In this document: one piece after another, positions 34,616 through 46,770 of the stretch | Layout: each line of letters opens with the position of its first letter | How positions within the stretch are numbered: position 1 is the first letter of the stretch | Assembly: GCA_013420905.1 (NCBI GenBank) | Contig: JAAXNY010000011.1 | Span: 868,001-932,000, forward strand | Reading direction: 5' to 3' | Source of the DNA: Collybia mongolica | Taxonomy: Eukaryota > Basidiomycota > Agaricomycetes > Agaricales > Clitocybaceae | Length of the DNA stretch: 64,000 bases | The notes under the pieces: generated by a model | The model's database searches: none | Told to the model about the DNA's origin: nothing | Seen by the model: only the letters and a program-made list of their open reading frames with translations | Position numbers and translations under genes: made by a program

Positions 34616-37600
34616 TCAACGAAGAATCACGCTCTCAGGAGGCCCGAGATAGCTTGGCTGTAGTCCGCCAGTATCTGTGAAATACCAATGAGCAAAGGAA
34701 GGATAATACCATCACATGGAGGTGAGACGACCTACCCACGACAATCTTTTGTACGACAACAGCAGGTTCGATTGCAGAGATCTGTATTTTTCGTCAGAGA
34801 TTATCCTAATATTAGCTCGCCAGAAAATGGACCTTGAGTGTGTGTGCCCCCGGAGAGACGCCTGTGAACTTCGTTGCTACGCTCACTATTGAGTTTGCAA
34901 CAAACCCATCCACGCCGCTCCAGCCGGGAGGTAAGCCTCCAGGGGGTGCAGTGGGCATGAAATGGGAGGTTTGGGGTGCCCCTGAGTCGAGTTGGACCGC
35001 GAAGGCCAAAGGTCTATTCTTTTCGCCAGCGTTAAACGAGGGAGAAACGTAAGTTGTGACTGTGATATTCCCGCTCCCGCCGATGGTATTGTAATTGAAG
35101 AAATCATATTCGCTAATGGGTCTTATAAGTAATATTGTGGGTGGGGGGTCGATTTTGAAAACTTACAGAGTGGGTCCTGATCCGGCGGCAAAACTGGCAT
35201 CATTGTTGCCGAGACGAGGCCAGGGCGTTACACCAGAAAGTGTACGGCCGTAGTCAGGGATTTCCTTCCATGACACGCCTGAGACAGATGTGTTCCGTGT
35301 TGTGTGTGCAGCTTCGATGGAAACCGCGCCTCCGCCCTCAACAAATCCTAAAATCGGCGTGAATATTCTGGAGAAATTACATCTGTAGTGGGTGTACGAA
35401 CCTCTAAAGTTTGCTGGAACGTTAGGCTTCCTCGCCGTAAATCCCACGTTGACTGTGAGAGGTTGCTGTCTTGCGGCGGTCGCAGTGAATTTGAGAGTTG
35501 CTGTGTTGGCTCCAGCGGCAAGTTGGCCCCAGTCCTTGACACTGGCAAAAATACGTTGTTCGGGAGATTTAGGAGAGATGGATCCTGTGGTAGCAGACAA
35601 CTGAACCCAGGATGCGTTACTTGAGACAGTGAAAGTAAAGGGAATTGGTCCACCCGCTCCAACGTCAATGTAACGGTCACCGAAAGGGGTATATGGGTCA
35701 AGAGATATAGATGGCGGTGGACAGTTGTACCCCTGTGCACATTGACTTGGATTGTCACCTGGCCTAGATATGGTTTGTGGGTGGCCAGAGCTAGTAGGCA
35801 GGGACAAATTGATTACCATGCACCAAGAGTTCCCTCTGGAACAATTCTCATCACTCCTGCTAAGGCAGCTTTTCTGGTCTGGACACGATTAACTGCTGGC
35901 ATACTACGAAGGGTAAGCGGCAAAGGAGGAGTATGTTTAAGTGCACGAACGTGTTTGTTATCGGTTGTTGCCAATAGTAATATCCAATGTCTACATTGGC
36001 ATTGATTGTTAGTTAAGGAGATATACATTGGGGCGCGGGAGACTGACGTGTTTGATCCATCATACTTTGATTGTAAATGACTTAATTAGCCGTAATAACG
36101 ACCAGGTATTTGGGCACATACTGGTTCCATTTTCCTGTGGTGAATTACTTCAGAATATCTCTGTAGTATACGTGTTTGGAACTCGCCTCCAAGTAAATTG
36201 TGGTACTGAACCTCAAGGTCGTAATCTTGTTCGAAGAACTTTTCCGCTGTATCGGCATGGGAGTTGGCACTCAACTATAAGATAGAGATTGAGAATGGTT
36301 GAGGGTCACAGAAGGGGAGCGAAGAGGCGTACCCTTGCCTGCGATGCTCTCATGTTATTGAGACCAACGTTGACCAACTGATTTATTTTCAGATCATTGT
36401 GACCTTTTAAGCATCAAATGAAGTAAACTTACGATGTTGGCAAGGGTGGTGCTCGCCAAGACTGGGTGATGCACAAGTTGGAAAAACGCAGGTTTCATTT
36501 CAGCTGAAAGGGTTTCGTAGATTGCCGTAGATGCTTGTTGAAGTTTTGTCCACGAAGCGAGAACAGTCTCTGCTCTAGAAACGGGGCACTGAGGCCTGAT
36601 GATGATATGGCAAACCAGCGGCACTTACTCCCTGTAATTGGTCAAGCTGAACGTCGTAGCGTTCAACAGCTCTGGTTTCCTTCTCGCATTGAAGCGAGTC
36701 AGGTTTCCGACAATATCTGATACTCTTTGTGCAGCAGCGGGCGCCAAGTCGAATTCACGCTGCGCCCAGGCAGATACATAGGTATTGATGTTATCGGGGT
36801 TCCATCGGGTGGCATTCCAGCCATAAGCAATGAAGAATTCAGCCTCGCGTTCGTAAGGCTTCAAGTCACCAACGTTAAGAATCCAGAGGCGTGTGGCGTC
36901 ACGATCGACAGCAATCGACATCTGTTCGTAGATCTATAACTTTGTTCAGGAATTCGTTTATAAGGAGTCGATCACCGAATGAATGATACCTTTGAAATTT
37001 GGCTGGACTACATGAGACTATCAGGCGAGCTCAAACGAAAAAGGCGCAGCACTTACAGTGATCCATTTGTAGTCTCGCGGGTCGCCAACCTAATATGATT
37101 GAATAAATGAATAACAGATGCAGAAGAGACACAAACATAATCGACCTGTCAGAAAAGAGTGTCAACATTGTTCTACATAATACTAAAAATAACAAGGCTT
37201 ACGTGGTAGTAAACTCCAGCACCTCCCGTCCTGTTACGCTCCGAGGCAGTAGGAAAACGACGAACATTTCCCCAGCTATTGTACGGTTAATTAAGAGCAC
37301 GAATCGAGCAGACCAACGCACTTGTCATCCGCCCAAAGTAAGGTGACATAATCAGGGACCTGCATGCCAGTATCATAGTAACCCTCGACCTCTTTGTCTG
37401 ATGGACTTCAGTGGATACAGCATAGAATTGAGATACAGATAACGAACAAAGTGTCCATATTTGAGGAATACTCTCAATGTCTGTCCCATAAACGGATTTC
37501 AGAATCTCTGCCTGGTCGGCAACAACCTGTTGAAGTAATTTTATATTGGTTTCCTCGGAAAGAGGGACTGGATTTGAAATGGTGTCAGTGCGATTGTCAT

Positions 37601-38967
37601 CCTAGAGGCATGAAAAGGACTGACGATCTCCAAAGCCTCTCATTCCTAGAGTGTATACAGATTCGAATGGCTTAGCACGCTTGGTACCATCCGTCCAATA
37701 GTTTTTGATATTTTGAGCGTTCCCAACGTAATCCCAGGTACCTTTTCCATAAAGAGAGAACTCGTTTGGGGTAGACCGCATCATGGGTTCCTGGTGACTA
37801 TGAAGAATCATTGCATGCTTCTGGTTGAACACAACGGAAATATAAACGAACCTAGTACCCATCACAATTCCATACATATCTGCCAGGAATTGATTTTGAG
37901 TGTCGTCCACCGCGAAAGCACTGATCGGGATGCAGTCATTCACGAATATGAAGCGGAGTTCATTATCCTTTTACCTTCCCCACATAGCTATATACAATGA
38001 TAAGGACGCTGGCCATGATAGATGATATTGAACAACATACCAGGCCAGAGATAGTTTGCCTTCATTCGCAACATGAGTTCAAATCTAAATAGGGCGATTC
38101 TAGTGACCGGCATTTGGAAAAGTCATTTGGTACTCACAATTTGGAATAGAACAGGTGATTGAAAGGTGAGCCTAACGGTGAAGATGTCGTGCCGTTGGTA
38201 AACCTCTCCATGGCCCATGACTGCAGAGCAGGTTGCTCATCGTTGAGGAAGATTCCGCGATATTTTACAGTTGGTGAACCATGTGAGCACCCACTCGATT
38301 CCACAAATAGCTCAGCATGTTTAGTTGTTGGAACGTCCGCCCACCTATTTTAAGGACACGAGACATGTGATTAACAGCAAGGTTGGGAAAACATCGACGG
38401 ATGAGGCTCACCAGTACCAAGGCGAGACGCCTAGATAATGAAGCACATCAGAAGGACTAGAAGGTAAATGTATGCATCCGGTGACTGACCAAATTGTTCA
38501 GAGTGATCGTAAAGGGCAAAGATGGTCCCGCGCTTGTCTGCTCCGATGATGACATATGCGCTAGCCACTCCGGGGAGAGGATTCTTGACTTCTCGAGCCA
38601 CGAAAGATTCCCATTTGCCCTGAATGCCAGAGACATCCAATTGTGTCGCGTTGATAACTTGAGAAATCAGAGATGACTTCCCCAAGGTCCCTACGATGAT
38701 AGGCGTCGAGGGTTTGGCAGAAGAAGAGGTGAAGTTGGTTAGGGATGGTTTTACCCCAGTCACTTTTTGAATGTCGGTCGCAAAGTCCGCTGCTGCGAGC
38801 TGCACGCCAGGCCAATCATCCGCGGCAATAAGAATTGGCGAGGCTTTCCCCCTGGTCACGACTGGAATGGTGGAGGCTGAAGACTTGAACGTTACACATG
38901 TCGCTTGGCCGATAGCCCAGACCCCGGTAAGCGCACAGAGACCAGCAAGGATCCAGACGCGCAACAT
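34616..38967 (-). CDS. Secreted GH115 xylan alpha-1,2-glucuronidase
   Basis: Enzyme that removes 4-O-methyl-glucuronic acid side chains from glucuronoxylan, part of plant cell wall breakdown. A signal peptide (MLRVWILAGLCALTGVWAIG) starts at 38967. Next comes the N-terminal domain with VVTRGKASPILIAADDWPGVQ, YVIIGADKRGTIFALYDHSE, then SPWYWWADVPTTKHAELFVE and KYRGIFLNDEQPALQSWAME, the start of the catalytic barrel. RMKANYLWPAMW-type sequence is seen in short exons, then SHQEPMMRSTPNEFSLYGKG, YTLGMRGFGD, and VPDYVTLLWADDNWGNVRRF. A helical domain with FFIAYGWNATRWN follows. The C-terminal beta domain has WVQLSATTGSIS, EGGGAVSIEAAH, and an end exon with ISAIEPAVVVQKIVVDTGG and PESVILR before the stop at 34616-34618. 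More than 20 exons; overall length near 1,000 residues as usual for the family. Individual small exons in 36000-38400 are approximate. Confidence 0.92.
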
Positions 38968-39827
38968 GATGCAACCAGTTGTGGGGGGCGTTCGCGAGAG
39001 TGCTCGTACTTGTACTCGCTGGGGATCCAGGATGATGATTTGTTGCGGCATGAATGGGTCACGGGGCCGAGATGCTTGGTGTCCTGTGACATGTGGGGAA
39101 ACCTCGGCCATGGAGAATCGGCGGTACCAGAGCGGACCGACGTTGATTCTAAACGTGCGCCATGAGAAGAAAGGGCTGAAGAAAGATATATTCTGGTGAT
39201 CTTCGCGAACGAGCTGCTGAACGATTTACCCAAATGACTCCGGAAGTAGCTCATGAGTTGCCATCAGAAATAATGCACTCAACATCATTTATCTTTCCGC
39301 GCAGCTCAGAGTGGTTTGGTGGTGTGATTTCAAGGTGGACTGTCCCTTTCGGCACACGACCTTCACATTATATGACTTTTCCCTGAGCGGCGAATCCGTC
39401 AGGGTAGGGTTGAGAATAGGGTCTGGAACTGAAATGAATGCGCATAGTTGCCGCGGGTCCCACTTCACCTGCGACAGGCAAATCATTCTGGGGTAATTCG
39501 GAGAGTTAGTAATTGGCTCAACTTATTACCTGGAGATATGTGGATGAAAGGCGGATTCAGCAGAGTAACTTCGTGGGGCTCTCCCGAAATCTAAATTTCG
39601 TCCAAGAAGACTCACAAGGCTTGGAGTGAAGTTAAATTAATTGCAGGTCCGGACCGAGGGCTGCAAATGGTGAAGAGAATCATGATATTAAAAAATCTGT
39701 TGGTATAAAATACATGGTGTAAACTGAGCCTAAACAAGGGGAGGCAAGTTTTGCCGATTAGAAAATAAAGCAAACAAGTCGCAAGGTGACCCACCTGAAA
39801 TATCCCGAGTGCTATTGACACTAGGGT
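38968..39827. other. Intergenic region, GH115 promoter side
   Basis: About 860 bases between two minus-strand genes; the left part should hold the GH115 promoter. Open frames antisense to the GH115 start were judged to be shadows. No repeat was seen. Confidence 0.35.
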
Positions 39828-40313
39828 CTAAGTGGCGCGTAACGGCTGAATACCTTCCCCTTGGACCTCATATAATTCTTCCGTCCTATGAATAGGGCCT
39901 ATTGCCTGGTTCACACGTTCCGCCGAGATCTCATCATCTACCGAGTCCAGTCTTTGATGGTCTTCGTCATAGTCATCCTCCAAGAATTCCCTGGCAGGGG
40001 GTCCATCATCTTCGCTCAGTCGTATACGGCCTTCTGGCGTCGTCAACGTTTTGAGTCTAGAAACCTCAGTATCGCCCAACCATAGGGTAAATGCCTTGCA
40101 CACTCACTGATGAGAAACAACCTTCCTCAAAGTGTCTGCTCTTCTCCATAGGATAAATAGAACACAAAGCATGCACGTTGTAAGTAGAATGATCATTGGC
40201 ATATTTCCTATGGGCTGAGGCTTGGGCGATTCGCGAGGGGCTGCAAGTCTGGTTCACAAAAGTTCCGGCAGTGGCAAAAAGCTTCGCTAACCTCCCGGAG
40301 GTAATGGCGCCAT
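39828..40313 (-). CDS. Small single-pass membrane protein, unknown function
   Basis: Three exons join in phase to about 126 residues: one from the ATG at 40313 (MAPLPPG), one containing SPKPQPIGNMPMIILLTTCM, a single helix that continues through CVLFILWRR, and a last one with LKTLTTPEGRIRLSEDDGPP to the stop at 39828-39830. The exon 2/3 junction keeps frame only with the TTTCTAG acceptor. The N-terminal side is Pro-rich and the C-terminal side is acidic. There is no signal peptide, so the short N-terminus probably faces the lumen or matrix. No family is recognised; similar small tail-containing proteins are common in Agaricomycetes. Confidence 0.68.
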
Positions 40314-40395
40314 TGTAGCAGCGTTAGTAGTTTGAGCTTGTAGGTCAATGAAAAGGCTTGAGGTTGGAGAGAGTTTGGTGGATGGTCGTCAGTCG

Positions 40396-40723
40396 CTAAG
40401 AGATGTGGTGAGCACAGCAGCGATCACGTGACTGGTTGTGGTGGACCCCCCGAGTCCGAACGCTACTTAACTTGGTAAACGTGCCCACCACTGCTTCACG
40501 AGGACCCTTCCACTTTCTTGTATATTCCGAAATATCACAAACCTCTTGAAGGCCATTCGAGGCTACCTTAACATGTCTCTGTACGTTAATTAGACACAAT
40601 ACACAATTTAATACTAACTCTAACGACGTCGACCAGAAATCTTCCTTCCCGACGTGACTGCGCCACTGAGACTCCCATTCCACCAAGGAAACGTTCCCAA
40701 TCATATGCGGCAGTTAGTAACAT
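40396..40723 (-). CDS. Doubtful small ORF, unknown
   Basis: A minus-strand stretch contains the protein-like sequence VKVASNGLQEVCDISEYTRK followed by WKGPREAVVGTFTKL, preceded by a plausible AG acceptor and donor pair (GTTAGT ... GTACAG). Two upstream frames fit about equally: one beginning MLLTAAYDWERFLGG and one beginning MIGNVSLVEWESQW. I recognise no family. It sits in the narrow gap between the small membrane protein and the Cdc20-like gene, with the palindrome TCACGTGA at 40424-40431 inside its end. It may be a real short gene or chance. Confidence 0.3.
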
Positions 40724-40781
40724 ATATTCCACCAAGAGGAGACGGGTATCTTTGGCTATAGATTTACCATCCCAGCAAGAG

Positions 40782-42273
40782 ATGAGGCCTGGGAGTGGAT
40801 CTCGGTCTACGGCCTCTGTAAGTCAAGAGTACAAGGCCACACCCCCAATATCCTAATCAGCCTCTATCTACTAGCTGGACCGCTTTGTACCTTCGCGACC
40901 CAAGCATCACTTGCCTCTGAATACCACCCCACGCACGAATCGTTTGGGTCGCCAGTTTGGACTCGTCAATGATAGGGTTTTCAATTTCAAAGAAAATCAA
41001 GAAAATGAACCACCGGATGAAGGCAATATAATGAACCTTCTTCGCCGAAGCGCATCAGATCTCTTTCTCAAGCCACCACGTTTTCGCCCTAGTTCGGTTA
41101 CGGAAAACCTCACAAAGCAGAAGCAGAGTGTCCTGACCCTAGACGGACCGCGCATTTCGAATGATGCATATGGATCTCCCATTACCTGGTCGAAGCGCAA
41201 TTTAATTGCCGTTGCATGTTCGAATGACGTTTATTACCAGAACCTCAATAACAAGGTAGTCTCTCACATGTGCGAACCTCACGTTGGCACGAGTGGTAGC
41301 CTCCATTCGATTGAATGGGCCGGAGAGGGCAGAGAAACAATATTAGCGTCAGGAACAAGCACCGGCGTTGTACAGGTCTGGGATGCGGGTCTGGAAGGAG
41401 GTAAAGGCAAACACTTGCGCTTATGGCAAGACGGTCAATCGGCTGCTGTGGGAGGCCTGGATTGGCATGAGGATCTACTAGCCGTTGGGTCTCATAACGG
41501 AACAATCTCACTCTTCGATGTTCGCTCAAAAGCTGATGCAAACAGTATCTCGGCACATAAAGATAAGATTCTTGGTCTGAGGTGGAGTATGAATGGTTTA
41601 TACTTAGCAAGTGGTGATGAACAAGGGACGGTTCATATCTGGGACAAGAGAGCAGGGAAGGAAATCTTCAGCGAGGCTGCAAGAGGTCGAAAGATAAGGC
41701 AACGTGGTCCTGTTAAGGTATGAGTATTTGGCACCCTCAAAACGCAACACTCACCTTTTGGTATAGGCCCTTGCGTGGTGCCCTTGGAAGCCCGACCTCC
41801 TTGCTACAGGTAGCCTTTACCCCGAAGGAACAATTCGGATTTGGAGCGTGTCTTCTCCTTCCTCCCATCGCACCCCTCTCGAAACATTAGATCTAAACAG
41901 CTCTATATATTCTCTGCATTGGTCGCCACACTGCAAGGAGCTCCTCAGTACGCATGGACCATCCTTCCAACCTAGCTCCCGCTTAAGTACTTCCGATTCC
42001 GGTAACACGCCATTACGACGCAATCAATTACCAAAGATGATCTTGACACCCCTCACAAACTCCATTGCTGTACACGAATATCCGTCCGGCAAAAGGTTGC
42101 TCGCCCATTCTGCCCATATTGGACCTGTGATTCATAGCTGTCTGGGTCCTGATGGTCAGAACCTGTTCACAGTCTGTCCAAGGGAAGAGACCATTAAGAT
42201 GTGGCAGGTATGGTCAAAACGTGCGGATTCGTCCAAGCGGGAGAGTGCGTTTGATAAATGTACTATCCGATGA
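40782..42273 (+). CDS. APC/C activator, Cdc20/Slp1-like WD40 protein
   Basis: Activator and substrate receptor of the anaphase-promoting complex. Exons 40782-40817, 40875-41717 and 41767-42273 join in phase to 461 residues. A C-box, DRFVPSR (residues 14-20), binds the APC/C and is split from the start by the first intron. A KEN box lies at residues 51-53 (FKENQENEP), as in Cdc20 proteins that are themselves degraded. The WD40 propeller follows: SPITWSKRNLIAVACSNDVY, LASGTSTGVVQVWDA, LLAVGSHNGTISLFDVRS, YLASGDEQGTVHIWDKRAG, ALAWCPWKPDLLATG, and CKELLSTHG. The protein ends CTIR, the Ile-Arg tail that docks on APC3. It is compact for the family because the N-terminal region is short. A second family member lies 1.8 kb downstream. 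Confidence 0.92.
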
Positions 42274-42499
42274 CTTACTATGACGTAATCCCTTCACTTA
42301 TCTTGTAATTTGCATACTCTTCATTACATACTGTACTTATCCACACATACTCAATTGCAAGTAACTCTACCTTATATGACAACTCGGTGCTACAACATAT
42401 GTTTATCCAACCGCGGTACCTATTCAACGTGAATCAGACACGTGAGTTAGTCGTCAAGTCTCATCACACAGTGTACTAACCACCCACGGTAGATAGTAT

Positions 42500-43410
42500 A
42501 TGGCACAGGAGGATGCTCCCATCATCAACCCCATTCAATCATTCGTGAATGTCATGCAGGATACTGTTAAAGCTGCATTTCAAAGGAGGAAAGCGGCAGA
42601 CGTGGCCCATCGAACCCAGCCAAGGTCGTCTCGATCCCCCGTCCCGACAACTCCACCACCACTTTCCAACGAGTTCTCGTCTCCCCTCGTCCCAAACAGT
42701 ATATGGTGTTCTCAAAACTTTATGCTTGGCGCAGGGATGGTTATTTTACAGCCCTCGACCCATAAAATTGTCGTTTTGCATGAAAGAGAGCACAAATATT
42801 GGTTTTTCCCCAAGGGAAGGAAGGATATAGGAGAATCTCTGGAGACGGCGGCATTACGAGAAGCATATGAAGAGGTACGTTGATTACGCCCTGCTGCGTT
42901 GATCATGTCTTGATACGGTGTGCTTCTAGTCCGGATATGAAGCTACGTTTTTGCCTTTGTACACCGGCACGCGGGCACCTCCCCCTCCGGGCGATAAACT
43001 CAAGGCCATTCGAAAGGATACCGAGCCCGTTTTCCTTTCTTTGATGTCATGGAAAGCCCGCTCAACTCACACTCGAGAATTGCCCGCAGGCGAGTACTTG
43101 ACCACATGGTATGTAGGTCAAATTCCTGAGGATGCGGTAGGGCAATAATTTTCACTCGAAAGCTCAACTCATCAAGTTTTAGGAATACAAACCTGGCACG
43201 GGAATGCCGGATGAACAGAACTATGAATCGTACCTCTTATCGTATGAACAAGCTATGGAGAGGTTGGACAATCCGCAAAGGGATGTACTACGATATGTGT
43301 GGGCAATCTATACACAAACATTACAGTTGGATCAGCAGGAGAAGGGAGAACTTCAGCAGCGCGAGCAGCGACTTCGGTCTCGGTCCACAAAGCGGATATC
43401 GCAGAAATAG
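42500..43410 (+). CDS. Nudix hydrolase
   Basis: Hydrolase of nucleoside-diphosphate-linked compounds; the substrate cannot be told. Exons 42500-42874, 42930-43136 and 43183-43410 join in phase to 269 residues. The complete Nudix box GX5EX7REUXEEXGU lies at residues 106-128, interrupted by the first intron just after the Glu pair (GRKDIGESLETAALREAYEE, then SGY). It is preceded by AGMVILQPSTHKIVVLHERE and YWFFPKGRKD. The Met-start N-terminus of about 75 residues is Pro/Ser-rich and likely disordered. The C-terminal half has ESYLLSYEQAMERLDNPQRD and a basic coiled end. The organisation resembles fungal diphosphoinositol-phosphate or diadenosine polyphosphate hydrolases, but no specificity motif is clear. 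It is flanked on both sides by Cdc20-family genes. Confidence 0.9.
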
Positions 43411-44055
43411 GCACCTGACAGCTTTTATTGGCCACCCACCTTTACACTTTCAAGTACAGACGCAAGACCATACAACGCCGTTCTCATTGGGGAGATCACC
43501 CCTAGAGTCTCTCCAATCAACCCTGTCCGGGGCGAGGCTTGCATCTCGTAAAATTACCTCATTGCCCACCTGTCCCATCTCGCGTACCCCAAACACCTAG
43601 TATACATGGACATCACCATTCTCGTGTTGTATTAGTTTCCGCTATCTTTGTAGTCCTATCCTGACACCAGTTATCCGCGGCTATCCCTTTAGACTATAAT
43701 TCAATGTATACACCGAGAGATAGTACCCACCTGTGCCTCTTTTAAATGTGCTAGAAGCTGCGTCCTAGCCAACACAGAATAACCCAAACTGCCTCGTGAA
43801 ACTGTACATACCACAACTGTACCAAAGCTCAGGCTCGTAAGTGTCGAATTTAGCGCCGCGGGCGCAATTATTTGTCCGCGACCCCGACACCAAACAACAC
43901 GTCAATAATCATAAACCTGGCGCTTGTTAGTAGTCTCTTGTTCTTGACTGCCACATTCACTCCGGTCGTTTTTCTCCAGTCTTGGATACCTCCTCACAAC
44001 GCGCACGGAACTCATATTTTTCTTCTGAAGATTATTACATTTCCTTGCAGTCATC
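43411..44055. other. Intergenic region
   Basis: About 645 bases between the Nudix gene and the second Cdc20-like gene. It holds a 3' end and a promoter. No gene or repeat was seen. Confidence 0.4.
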
Positions 44056-45683
44056 ATGAATTCGTCCACGGGTTCGTCGAATGTTCGGAAACGGCTGATT
44101 TCTATTGGAGACGAGTCTTTCGCGCCCGCCCAGAGGAAGAGAGCGCGCATATCTTCCATTTCAGCTGATTTCCAACAACAACTCATGGGGGGCTCGCTAT
44201 CCATCAGCTCTGGTGTAAGGACCATGTTTTTATTCTTTCAGTGTTATATTTTCGACGCTAAAAGTGCTAACTTCGCAGCTCGATCGCCTACCAAGAACAC
44301 GCGTGATACACCGCGATGATGTCGATTTTTTGAGTATCCCTGCACCGGCAACCCTTAGCCGGAGCTCCTCCTTCAATGTGGGTTCTAGAGGTTGCAGCCC
44401 CGGTGACATAGGCGACCAGCCGGGGAGCTCTGCCTTCATCAGCCGTTCTGGCATGGCCTTGATGCGAAGCGTTTCCTCTGCATCCCTGAGTACCACCTCC
44501 ACAGCGACCCCGTCTTATTCAGAGGCATCTGCGAGGTATAACCTCCGCAACACGAAATTTACGATCGATTATTCTGCTCCATTGTCACCACCGACAGAAC
44601 CCCTAGATATGTTACCTCCACTAGGCTGCTCCGTGGACAATATCGTATTTTTCGGTCGGGGTAACAGGGTTCACTACAAAAACTTGACCGTCTCCGAGGA
44701 AGTGGGCCAACTATGTAAGCTTCAGGATGGTCATGGTGACCTACGGATTATCGAATGCGCTGGTTCCGACCAGCCTGATGTGGTGGCGCTCGCCACGAGC
44801 AAAGGTTTCGTTCAGCTATGGGACATCAAGTCCAAAAAAGCAACAGCTAGTTGGACAATCAAGGGTGTCACTGCAATGCGTTGGAATGGACCCGTTCTGA
44901 CCATTGGCGGGTTAAAGGGCGCCATCAGACATTACGACACCAGGATTTCCCCAGCCCCGAAGATGAAAGAGCAAGCCCGTAAGGTTACGCGCCATCAGTC
45001 GCGGATCACGAGCCTGGAATGGAACATGGATGGAAAAATCCTTGCCAGCGGAGACCAGGCTGGTATGATATACTGTTGGGATTCGCGCGATAAAGTTCCC
45101 CTTGACGTTGGAGAATTCGTTCAGCGTAGGAAGAAGATGCAACACGCGGGTACTATCTCCGTCAGTTAATTTTTTCTTCTTAAGTCCACTCAGTATAAGC
45201 TTTCTCACTTTTTTTCAGGCATTATCGTGGTGTACATGGCAGTCGAAGCTGCTGGCGTCTGGTGACGATAAAGGCACTATTCAGGTGTGGTCTGCTAGTA
45301 CCACAAATGCTGTCGACCTACCTGGAAAGCTCGAGCTCGGCGCCCCAGTGACAGGGCTCCACTTCGCATCTGCCTGCAAGGAGTTGCTAAGCACGCATGG
45401 CTCCCAACCCGCACATGTGGATGCTAGTGCCGCTTCCCCATCACAGACCTGGCCTCGAGTCAACATGGCGAACTCCATCGTTGTCCATTCATGCCCATCT
45501 CTGAGGCATGTCACAACGCTATCCCTTTCAGGCAAGCCTATCGCAAACAGCGTTCTGATTGCCAACGGGACGAAGCTTGTTGTGGCCCTGCCTGAAGAGA
45601 ACAAGATCAACGTTTGTGATGTATGGTGCAAGAAGAAGGAACTGAGGCGTCAAATAAGCTTCCGGAATTCCACCATTCGGTGA
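44056..45683 (+). CDS. Divergent Cdc20/Cdh1-family WD40 protein
   Basis: Second APC/C activator-like gene. Exons 44056-44214, 44279-45160 and 45219-45683 join in phase to about 501 residues. The basic N-terminus has VRKRLISIGDESFAPAQRKR. The position of the C-box reads LDRLPRTR, which lacks the I/V-P spacing of the DR[YF][IV]PxR consensus. I see no KEN box. Propeller blades follow: CSVDNIVFFGRGNRVHYKNL, VVALATSKGFVQLWDIKSKK, VLTIGGLKGAIRHYDTR, ILASGDQAGMIYCWDSRD, ALSWCTWQSKLLASGDDKG, and CKELLSTHGSQPAH. The end is NSTIR, keeping the Ile-Arg tail. WD motifs are more diverged than in the upstream gene. It could be a meiosis-specific activator (Ama1/Mfr1-like) or an antagonist that binds APC3 but activates poorly; both are inference. 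Confidence 0.87.
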
Positions 45684-46770
45684 CTCTCACACATTTGATT
45701 AGACACTTTCCTATTCCTATTCCCTTCCTCCCTTTCCTCCCATTTTGCTGTGCATTCTCTTTCCACGAGACTTATAGAATATCACAACATTTATCTTACT
45801 TATTTTGATTGGTTTCATCATCGTCGAATCTTTCATGTTGTTGTAGGAATCACATCTTCTTCAGCCTATCTTCCAAGGAGCCCCCAGTTGGATGTTATTC
45901 GTGGCTTCGGTGAGGCCCTTCATTGCAGGGATCTCTGTCGTGACTCGTAAGAATAATGAGCCATCAGGTTGAATGTGAGTGCTCATGTTCTTGGGACCGT
46001 AGACGTCGTTAACCACTGGCCTTTGTTCCCCTGGAACACGATGTCGAGAGCTAACGTTCAAGTAACATGGGAAGGTTCACTTCCCCATTTCTGCGTCTTT
46101 GAGCTACTCAATCACCTCCAGACCTATCAAAATACCCTACAAGGCGTCGTAGTTGCGTTATTCAAAAGTTCCGGGCATGGTCTCCCTTCTTCGTACAAGA
46201 TGTGAAGCCTCCAGGGAGTGCCATGAGCCATACGGTGCGAACTGTCTTGTTCATTCTGAGGGTACATAGGTCTATACAGGGGCGAAGAAATAACACGGTA
46301 GGTCCTTTTAATAGCCTGGTGAGCAGGTCTGGGATGTCTTAAGATACACCATTAACGTACCTTCCTTAGCGATTCTATAAGCAATATCTCATTCGTTCGG
46401 GTTAATTCGTGTGTCACACTGATAGGAGATGATTCGTACCAGGCTGAGACGCCGGTGGATGAGATGCACTCTTTTGGGGTATCCTGACCATAACGGCCGA
46501 CGTTAATGTTCTTGATTACTTCCGATTGCTCTCGTAAGTGGGCATTTCTTTTACTTCTACTTGTCTCTGCCTCTTGGCAAAGGCTCCTATCTGTCTATGT
46601 ATAAAAAGCGGCTATTGCTACCGATCGTATCATATGATCGCGGAATTTCTGGTCGAATCATTGACCAGTCTTCCATTATGCCATTCGACTTCTTCGTCCC
46701 CTTCATCGTCGCCAACAGCAGTGGTGGTTGAAACCTCACGACCTGCGCCGCAGCCCGAGCATAGTTCACC
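45684..46770. other. Intergenic region, 1.1 kb
   Basis: No gene recognised. Small frames of 60-80 codons on both strands carry no known motif. No repeat was seen. Confidence 0.4.
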
